Shown here: positions 50,401 through 59,700 of the stretch, piece by piece
Layout: every line of letters starts with the position of its first letter
How positions within the stretch are numbered: position 1 is the stretch's first letter
Source of the DNA: Apoderus coryli
Lineage: Eukaryota; Arthropoda; Insecta; Coleoptera; Attelabidae
Length of the DNA stretch: 64,000 bases
NCBI GenBank assembly: GCA_911728435.2
Contig: OU452211.1
Coordinates: 4,836,001-4,900,000 of the forward strand
Direction of reading: 5' to 3'
Position numbers and translations under genes: made by a program
The notes under the pieces: generated by a model
What the model was told of the DNA's origin: nothing
The model's input: the letters and a program-made list of their open reading frames with translations, nothing else
The model's database searches: none

Positions 50401-51787
50401 GTCTCTGGTTTCAGAAAACTTTAATAGACTGAAGTTTCAATGCCCGCCTTCTTTTAAAGTTTGGTATAATTAGAATACAGATTATACAAGGTCCGGCAAA
50501 AGCATGGAAACACTAAAAATAGCAGAAATTTAGGGTTAAACCAAAAGCAATAATTTTCCATATACCCTTCGACATATGGTCATTCCATAATGCGAGATTA
50601 AACTGTGACTGGATGAAAAACGGACACCTAGAGCTTTTTTACCTAATTTTAGACTTTCATAACTCTTTGGCCAAATTTTTGTTGGACTTTTTCTTCTCAT
50701 ACAAAATTGAGCACAACTCTATCCAACCCGGATAAATTTCCTAAATAACACTAACATCACACAAAAGAGTTGGTTGGTACACCGTCCCGATGAGACCCTA
50801 TCGAGCACGACTGGGATATGCTCTGTAGAAGAAGCAGACACCTAATACTCTATTTATCAATATTCTTTTATTAATAGAGTACGCAAAAATGCCAACTAGG
50901 GAGGAACTAACAGCGCAACTGCAATCGTTTTTGAACCAGAAAGATATGGTACCCACTAAACAAATTGATATACCTGTTTTAAATATTGAGAAATTGCTCA
51001 ATGATATGATAGAGCAACTGCGAGAAATGGAACAGAATCAAAGTAGAAATCCACAGATATCTCCAAGAAAGCAAATGGACCAAACTGGCAAACAAATTCA
51101 AGCAGTAAGTTATTATTTACAAGCATTAATTAGTTGATTGATCCGTTATTTTCACCTTTCTAAAAAGCATTTCACTGCCACAGCTTCTTGTCTGATTCCC
51201 TCTTAAGCATCAGCCGAACAAGATGACCTTTCCAGTTTTTTCGTATTTGCCCTTTAACTGCGGGTAGCGCGTTGACAGCCTTACAGCTCCAAGGTCATTA
51301 ATACTGACTTGGTAGTATGTTTTTGAATAGACTATTTGGTACCGTAACCTTGCATGGTCAATGCAGTCATGATCCTTATTAAGGTCTAAGAATCTATTTC
51401 GGACATTTTCATTGTTTTCGTCTGTTTTTGATGTGAAAAGGTATGATTCATCTTCAATGTGTTCTCAGCCATCTTAAACCACTGAAAAAATCACGCGCAT
51501 GGTGAACGTATGCCTAATATAAGTCTTAAATTGCACGGCACTTGGCTGATACTACACATGCAAAACAAAACCACTGCCAGACTAATATGTTTAACGTCAC
51601 GGCAGGTGCCGCATCTAAAAGAAGAGGCTCAACCTAGCAGCCTTATAAGAAATTTGTTTGCCTGAAACTACAACTGTAGCAGGTTTCTCGAAAAATGTTA
51701 AAAACCCTTACTAACCGTCTTTTTCAGATCATGAACATCCACAAGAAACTTTTACAACTCAAAGCTGTAAACGATCAAAGCTGTTAA
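47447..51787 (+). CDS. Leucine-rich-repeat/coiled-coil protein, LRRC27-like
   Basis: Six exons: 47447-47726, 47804-48067, 48121-48529, 48604-48722, 50878-51104 and 51728-51787. All use GT-AG and stay in phase, giving 1359 bases and 452 residues. Residues about 10-100 hold four to five leucine-rich repeats (LKMLFLEGNKLQRLPEDLFH, LMWLDLRNNMLTSFPKSV, LENLLLTNNRIQELP, LKVLQVGDNPL). A basic/serine-rich middle follows. Next is a predicted coiled coil (KEGWMNKLRILLEDQERILQ then WRQKRKLESLRSRE) and a short conserved-looking C-terminus (TREELTAQLQSFLNQ, IPVLNIEKLLNDMIEQLREM). This order fits vertebrate LRRC27, a poorly characterised protein, but I am matching from memory of the family. Exon 4 ends at a weaker donor (gtgtga). 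A polyadenylation signal aataaa lies at 51815-51820. Intron 4 (2.1 kb) contains a LINE tail. Confidence 0.75.
49335..49889 (+). mobile_element. Jockey-type LINE 3' end inside intron 4 of the LRR gene
   Basis: The frame reads LTTGLSWLIGRKSKLSFENR, then IKPIWTYGIELWGCTSKSNM and NAPWYVSNLTIHEDLKIPFV, ending at a stop at 49754-49756. This is the C-terminal part of jockey-clade ORF2. The 3' UTR ends with aataaa and an A run at about 49875-49887. It lies in sense with the host gene, so its polyadenylation signal could be read by the host transcript. It differs from the jockey fragment at 15.9 kb. Confidence 0.85.
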
Positions 51788-52126
51788 AAATGGGGGTACT
51801 GTTTAAAAAAAGTAAATAAAATCACAATTGTTAAAAGTTAAAATAACAAAATGTATTTAATTATATTATAAAATAAATTATACATATTCGCAATATTTAA
51901 AACAAAAATGAATATAAACTGTATTATTACATAAACCAATATACAATAATAATTATATATTTTAAAAATAAATGGTGCCTAATAACAAATTAATAACGAA
52001 AAAGTGATACTGGATGTGTGAAAAAGATATTCAAAAGTATTATACGTAAGTCTATATGGTGACCCAAAAAAACTGATATCAGTTCCTTAACCACGTATTT
52101 TTTTACACAAAAATAATTAAATCTAG

Positions 52127-52285
52127 TATTATCTTTACATGCAATGTATTTATTATACATTTTTCCTTTTATTACATGTTTCGCCTTATACAGGCATCAT
52201 CAGACACAAAAAAACTGTATTAGGCGAAACATGTAATAAAAGGAAAAATTTATAAATAAATACGAGGTTTTTCATTGCATGTAAT
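52127..52285. repeat. Inverted repeat around a hammerhead motif
   Basis: The left arm at about 52127-52187 and the right arm at about 52221-52285 are reverse complements with small gaps. Shared landmarks are aggcgaaacatgtaataaaa, ggaaaaat and tgcatgtaa. The left arm on the minus strand has the full ribozyme core. The right arm keeps only the GAAACATGT half. Confidence 0.75.
52165..52208 (-). ncRNA. Hammerhead ribozyme candidate
   Basis: Minus strand: the core CTGATGA is at 52203-52197, then an extra T. Stem II GCC/GGC has loop TGTATAA, followed by GAAA at 52182-52179. Stem III is the palindrome ACATGT, with A at the cleavage site (triplet GUA). Stem I is weak: T-A, G-U, T-A, then a mismatch. 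It may be partly decayed. Confidence 0.5.
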
Positions 52286-53487
52286 TGACAAATCTCTTTG
52301 AGAACATGGAACGATTTAGTATTAACTTTTCCTAAATAGAGATTTTTTAAATAATTGAAAAGATGTATCGTTGTTTTCAGATGATACGATGCGTATTATA
52401 CGTATATGAATGAAACTGGTTGCCTTGGTTAATACAGACCAGTTTTTTAAAGTAAACACGTCAAAATTTACGAGGCAAAATATTTTACGATTGATCGTGA
52501 ACAACCATAGGAATTTGTAAAAAGGCTTTTGAATTTTTTATCAGCTTGGTATAAAGTGAATTCAAAGTTCGGTGTCCTTAAAAAATATGTGGTTAACAGA
52601 CTTTGTTTTCCAAATGCCATTCTCTTTACTTTTAGTCCAGGGAAGGTGTCAGGGTTGCTTGGGGACTGCCTGAGTATAAAACCAAAAAATAACACTCGAT
52701 AGGTTTTGCGTTATAGGGGTGGTTTCATAAACATTTAGTTATAGAGGATTGAAAGCTGAACAACTTTGCCTTATGATTCTTTTTGCAGCTCTACTAATTA
52801 TCGAGATTTTCTAAAAAATATTTACAAAATCACCTCTGTTGCCAGCAGAATGCTCGTCATTTGAAGCCGTAACTCGCTAAGTATTACAGCTGTAAAAAAT
52901 TGTTCAGGCTTTGATCCTCTAAAACGTTTAGTAAGGTCATTTTTTGTAAAAAAAATGTTTACCAAGCCAATCCTGTCGCCAGCGCAGTTCTCGTCATTTT
53001 ATGTTGTAACTCGTTCAGTATTAGAGCTGGTTTTATACTCAGGAGGCAGTCCCCAAGGAACCCTGAAAATATGATCCTGTTTGGATTTTTTTGCGACCCT
53101 ATAAGGCGACTACAACTTCCCTGCACTATTATATAGGTCAGGATAATATTCCAACTTAAAAAAAAAAACTTTTCGGACAAAGTTAGAGCTTATTTGAGCT
53201 GAATTCTGTAAAAGACACGATAAAGGTATGGAATTGGATGGGAATTCCCTTTTGATTAATTATAAAATAAAAAAAAACACATAATTCAAATTAGTCAACA
53301 ATGACTATAACATTATAAGTTACAGTACAATAAATAAAGTTTGACGATAAAATCAGCTTAAAATTTAATATCTTTAATTTTGATTAAGAACGTATAATAA
53401 TAATTCCTAATAATTTCAGTCAAAAATTTCTCTTATCTTAATACAAAGATAATTAACTACTAATTTAAGACAAATAAAAAGCTAACA

Positions 53488-53583
53488 ATGTACGATCGTC
53501 ACCACAAAAGCTGTTCCCATGAAAAATATTTCTTTTCAGTGAATGACCTTGAATGGTTTTTTTTTTGTGACGACCGTACAAGC
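53488..53583. repeat. Small hairpin-like element
   Basis: tgtacgatcgtcaccacaaa at the left and tttgtgacgaccgtacaag at the right are inverted repeats with one substitution and a one-base gap, enclosing about 55 bases. The size and layout suggest a miniature inverted-repeat element. No target duplication is clear. Confidence 0.5.
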
Positions 53584-53702
53584 AATTTTGTGACTCAAAT
53601 AAACAACTTTAAAATTAGGAACAGAGCAGGCTTATAAAAACATTTTTATTTTCTTATTTATCCATAAATATAATTTAAAAAGATGTTTTTGTTAAAATTT
53701 AA

Positions 53703-56700
53703 TTAAAATGTACGGCCCATGATCAATTTTCCTTTAATAGTGTCATGAGTATTCTCTAAAAATCCTAATTTTCCATAAAAAGAATGGGTATATCTGTCAG
53801 TCGTGTTCATGATGACGTGCACACCAAAACAACCTGAAACCATGAGAATGCTTGATATAATAAATAGCTGAAACTGCTTAAGCAAACACAGGATATCATG
53901 AAATTAGACGATATACGTAAAGATTAAAACTAGTAAAATTTCCAAGAAAAAACCTTACCGTTTGCTCGTAACGCAGCTAAAAGACATGTGACTAATCTTT
54001 TACTAACTGACTGGTCTTGAACGGATGGCAAAAGACTACAAATCATACTAGACGGATGGGTATTGCTAATCAGCTGACCCTCATCAGGGAAATTGTGAAA
54101 ATAATCTATGGCTTCCTGAAAAATAAACAACATTATAGAACAACACAAATAATTTTATAAAGCACTTACTTGTATAGATTTCGATAAGTCTGTCGAACCA
54201 TTTTTAGGATATTTTTCACGCATTTCCGGTATCCAAGCTATTTCCTGTTTTGTTCGGAATTTCTTATAATCTGGAGCGGCACACACATAACCTACTACAC
54301 ATGTCTCGTCCTAAAATTAAAAAATCATAATGGAATATGTAACCAAGGTTCCAAATTATTATCTGAATATAAAAGTTATTATTTGAAGGCTGCTGCTGTT
54401 TTATTTTGAAGAAAAAACGATCGATAAGTTTAAATACAGCTAAGAATTTGACATCAAAACGTTTAACAGCAACGGTATATTTATTAAAGTAAATCAAATA
54501 TTTATTCTCTACCTCAACGACAAAACAGAATTCCGGATGCAATGTGATATATGGTCCTACTAATCTATCAGCTTGTATATCCTTATATTCTTCACCACAT
54601 GGTTGATGATCTTCCATTCCATCATTAGAAGTTTTCCTGCATACATTATGGACTTGCGGCTGGTCGGAAGGCATGTAAGGACGTATTGTATACACACGCC
54701 TAGTTGGTATATCTGGCACTTTGTAGACGAAAAGATCATTTCCAGAATCCACTGGGATCAACCGCTATAAATATATAATATGTTATCATATTTAGGATAA
54801 AACACCCTTATAAAGTCGTCTGTCTGTCTACCACAACTATTTTATTAGGATTCAATGGACAGGAACTTTAGAAAAAAATGTCAATACAAAAGTTTATTGG
54901 TTTTAGAGTAACTTTAAAATTATTTGAATTTTAAAAATGCGTCCAAAATGTTCTGCAACGTCATTAACTACAGAATTTGAAACGGGACACCCTATATATT
55001 TCTACAGTTTTAGATTCTTTCGAATAATAAAAGGTAAGTTTCTTAACAATTCCCTAATCGAATTTCGACAGAAGTTAAGATTGTTTTTATCAAATTTACG
55101 ATCTCAGAAAAAAATGTATTTGATACTTTTTTGTAAGAAGACCTTCTTTTATTAGTAAATAAATTCTGAAATTGCACTTTTGCGTGGCTTAGATAATTTA
55201 TAGGCGAAGCAGGGCTGTAATATATTTTTTTTATCACGGTACAATATAGATAGATTAAGGAGATAGTACAACCTTTAATGTGTCAACAATAAATAAAGCA
55301 TAATACACTGCGTATTAGACAATTTTTTAAATTAGAAAAATTAATCTAATTTTATTTCTACGCAAAATAATTAAAAAGACTACAGTGTAGTGGATTTTGC
55401 CCCTGTTGTTCTCATCGGAGTCAGGCCAGAGAATGACTTCTCTGCTACGGCAACCTTGGCTAGCCGTACTGCCTGTAGCCACAACAGTGGGACAACTAAA
55501 TGGACGACTTTGATCTGGTTATACGTCGCACCAGAGGGTCTCCATCCCATTGACACCCCAGCAACAGATTTCAGCACTGCTGGAGTCTCTAATCGTCATA
55601 GACGGACTTCAGCTCAGTCAGGGGACGTGTGATTGCTGATGTGCAGCAGCATTACCAAGAAATTCGGGGTGTTTAAAGGCTTTGTACCTAAGTCTAATAG
55701 ATAATGAAATAAACAATATAAAGCTTCAGCTTTATTTCTGATAATACCTAGTTAAATTCAAGAATATCATTTATTTGACCTACCTGCAAATCCGCAGTAA
55801 GACCACCTCTAAACACCCAAGGCTCCTGCTCCCCGGACATAAATGTCTCTTTCCAACCTTTTGAAAACCCTGCAGCAAAAGGAAACAAAAATAAGTTTCA
55901 ATCGTGTAGCTCTACGTCAAGAAAAATTAATTTATACAAATCTGAGGTTTCCTGGATTATTTAAAATAAAATTCTTAACTAATTGTTTATAATTAACCCA
56001 AAGCTTTTATCATACTTTACAGCAATTACAATATACTAAATTGTTGGAACGGTACGTACACGTATAAGTGCCCTGGGTGTATGATGGCATCGACGGTGGA
56101 AAATGGCCGTTCGCTGTCCGAAAAAAAAAATGAAAATAAAATTAATGTTACACAAGTAACCAAACATTGTAGTCAATAATATTGAAATCTACAAACAAAA
56201 TATACAGGGTGTTCCAAACTGATTTGACCTGGCCCTAATTCTTCTAATCTAGTTTAACAAAAACTATAATGTTTAGCTGTGAAAATTGGTTACATCCGGT
56301 ATATTTTTTAACATATCATAGAATGTGGTTTTGAAAATCGGTTCATCATAAATAAGAAAATTCATATTTAAATTTAAATCAGGTTACGTCCCACACAAGA
56401 AAAAATCCAAGGGGGACAGATAGGCCAACGCGCATGCTATTTTATCACGGGAGAATCATTGGCGATGCAATTATTTCCAAATGATAGATAGGGGAAAAAT
56501 ATTTTGACACTACAATAATGTTGAACCATTTTCACAGCTAAACATTATAGTTTTTGTTCCAAAAAAATATCTCGACTAGTTTAAGAATCATGGCCTGAAA
56601 ACTCAGTTTGGGACACCCTGTACAGTGAGGATCAAAAGTCTCGCTCAAACTTGAAGAAAAATTTATTCGAGACTTTTGATCCTGACTTGTATATAGAACA

Positions 56701-59700
56701 CAAAAACTTATACTACATAATATTATATAAAATGTGGGAGATTTATCTTTAGTTCATCGATTGTGATAGCGGTAGTAGTGGAAAGCTTCCTAGGAATCTA
56801 GCAATAGCCTCTTTACCAACACCGGTTTGCTGTCACTTCATGCCGAATCCACCCTGAACAAGTACAGGACCATCCAACCACCTCAGCAGGCTTAGCTTCT
56901 CTTTTTGGAACTCATGAATGAATGAAACATTCTAACCTTAATATCTTCATGTAATAGTACATCCTCGCAGTTTTTTTTATAAAAATTTAGTGTCCGGAGT
57001 CCGGATCCAAACTGGTAGGAAGCTCTCTATGAGAATTAATGAACACAAAAAGAGATTTTAAAAGATCGTAACACTGATGATCTTGAATGAGGGGTTCGTT
57101 TCATGTCCACCTTTTCTCAACATGTGCGCAATATGCATAACTTTGAGCCTAGCAGCTATTTCACACAAATACATCATTGCCCGAACAGTGTTAAATTGAA
57201 ATTATGGAAATTAATAAAGCCCTAAAAAGTACAGTAAGATACATTTTGACTGTTTAAAATATCTTAACTCTCTAAATTTCAATTATTCTTTTACTAGCTT
57301 ATGGGCTATCGTTTCATTGATTTTTTCCAATAAATTTGAATATCCTTTTTCAGAGACCCAGTAGTTGTTTTACCTTTATTTGATATTAACATGTATTTGT
57401 GTAATTCCGCCATCTCTAAATATTTTTCAATTAAGAAAATTTGCAAGTACACGGAAACATCGATGTCATTAACCGGTTTAAAAAATCACCATTTTGTCCG
57501 CCTAAACTGTACCTAATGCCATCCCTCGAATTGAGATATGCGAACGCACAATGTTATAAGTAAAATTATCGAAAACACGCAAATTCTCTCCCACATTTTG
57601 ATAGTTTTAGATATTTCTCACCTAACCATTTGATGTAGGAATTAAGCAATGATGTCACACCACGTATATCCCAAATATATGAATATAAATCGTATAATAA
57701 TTCTCTATTACTACAAGTGGCCATATGGTCGAATAGCCTATTTACAGATTGACTCATTTCATTCATTTTTTCGGCTCGAAGAAACCACTCCTGAACCTAA
57801 AACAGTAAACATGTCAATTATTAGTAAACTAAGCCACGTAACGTAGAACAAAATTAAGGGAGTTTCGACTACCGTCTTCAGGGAAGAAATAACTATTTAA
57901 CTCAGAAAATAACCCTAGAGGAAGCAAGAAATAATATTAAACTAGCCAACCCACTCTACAATATCGCTAGTTCATTATCATTGACATTGAAAATTTAATT
58001 CTACAGTTATTCAATATTATTAAGATTTTATTACTAAGCCCCTGATCTTCGCTTTCTTTGTCCCCGAAGTGTCAAATTATCTATCCTTTGTTGTGATAAA
58101 TAAAGAGTCATAATGGTAATAAACTACAAACGTGTGGCATAACGTACTTTTTGCTCCCTGTAGGATTGTTTTCTCTGAGCTATAACAAGAACCAAAGATT
58201 TCGCGCAACAGTATGTCTTCTATCTGGTCAACTTGTGTTGAATCTTCATCATGTACTAGTATCTAATCAAGTTATTTATTAAACCACCTTCGTAGACAGG
58301 TATAGAAAATTATAATTAAATTCATGGGTTGTTTAGACGACCTACATCTGGATGGAATATTGATTCTAAGATTTTACCTCAGGACTAGTTGTATCACTCT
58401 TTCTAGTGGCATTTATCACAAGATGTGCGTTCGATTTCAACCAGTTGAATTCCTGCAACAGCTGCAATCCTTGTCCACCATGCTCGAATGGTAAATAAAA
58501 TAAATCACACAACAGCAACAGATCTTCACACGTCAAGCTGCATATTTTTCTAAAGAAATCAAACTAATTATATTAAAATATTAACATTTCCTTTAGTGAT
58601 TTACCTTTCAGTTTCAGACTGGTTTTCCACAATCATTTGACTGGCATCGTTACTCTCCACTTGCATAGATCCACTAGATGTCTACAAATGTTAATAATAT
58701 ACTTTTGATTTTTGACAAAAGCGTCCATACCAAATGCAAACGTTTGATTTGGACGCTCCTTATAACAAAACTTACAGAGTTTTCACTCATTGCCACGTCT
58801 TCATTAGACTCTGGACCAATTTTAAGTACATGTGCCGGTGATATATTTGGAGTACTATTACAATCCATAGGTTCCGAAGGACTGAGGCTTGAATCATTGC
58901 TAAGGCTTGTATCCGTATTCATACAGGAACTCGTTTCTACAGCTGCTGCTTCACTTTTGATACCATCCTTCAAATCTACTCTGTCCCCCACCGTTCTACA
59001 TGCAGTATGATTTACAGGTAACTTTTCGGAAGGCTTCACTATCGCACCATTTAAAACTGTTATACTTTTATTCTCAGCGGGATCTAGAGGTAAAGCTATT
59101 GGTACTGGAGCTATCGGATTAGGAATTGAATCATTGCATACAACTTTCGTTTCCGACACTAAAGAATTCATCACGGGACCTGGTCCTGGATTCACTAAAC
59201 TATCTGTTACACTGGACACCTAACAACATGACAGATTTATTAAACTTTCATATAAATCTAGCTCGAAGGCCCACAATATTAAAAAACTTACTTTAAAGAC
59301 ATCTTCATCACAAACAAAAAAATTACTTACAGTACTACAGACTTCCGCTAAGGCCTGTAACTGATTTGAATTAACTACCGGTTGGGTCATTCCCGAAGTG
59401 GTGGTCGTAGTTGTGCCCGTTGTTAGACTCATGCAGGTGTTGATTGAGGGAATTATTGGTACAGGTATAACTGAAAAGAAAATCTGATTTTCTTTACGAA
59501 TTTTTATTTTTTGTGCTAATTATATTACCTGTTACTACAGGTTGTGGTTTAACTATTGGTCCCCAAGCTGATTTTGGTTTGGAAAACTCTGGCAGCCAAT
59601 CTTGTATAGCATTTTTTAAAGCTTGTCTCGGATGGTAAGTGTTTGGCGATATAGTCGACGGTACATCTTCGCCTGTCAAACCGTCTTCAGTCTCTGTTTC

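Larger units (their letters stand above)
51790..53480. other. 3' flank of the LRR gene and spacer
   Basis: No gene recognised apart from the inverted hammerhead repeat at 52.13-52.29 kb. Open frames on the minus strand at 52322-53180 lack motifs. Confidence 0.35.
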
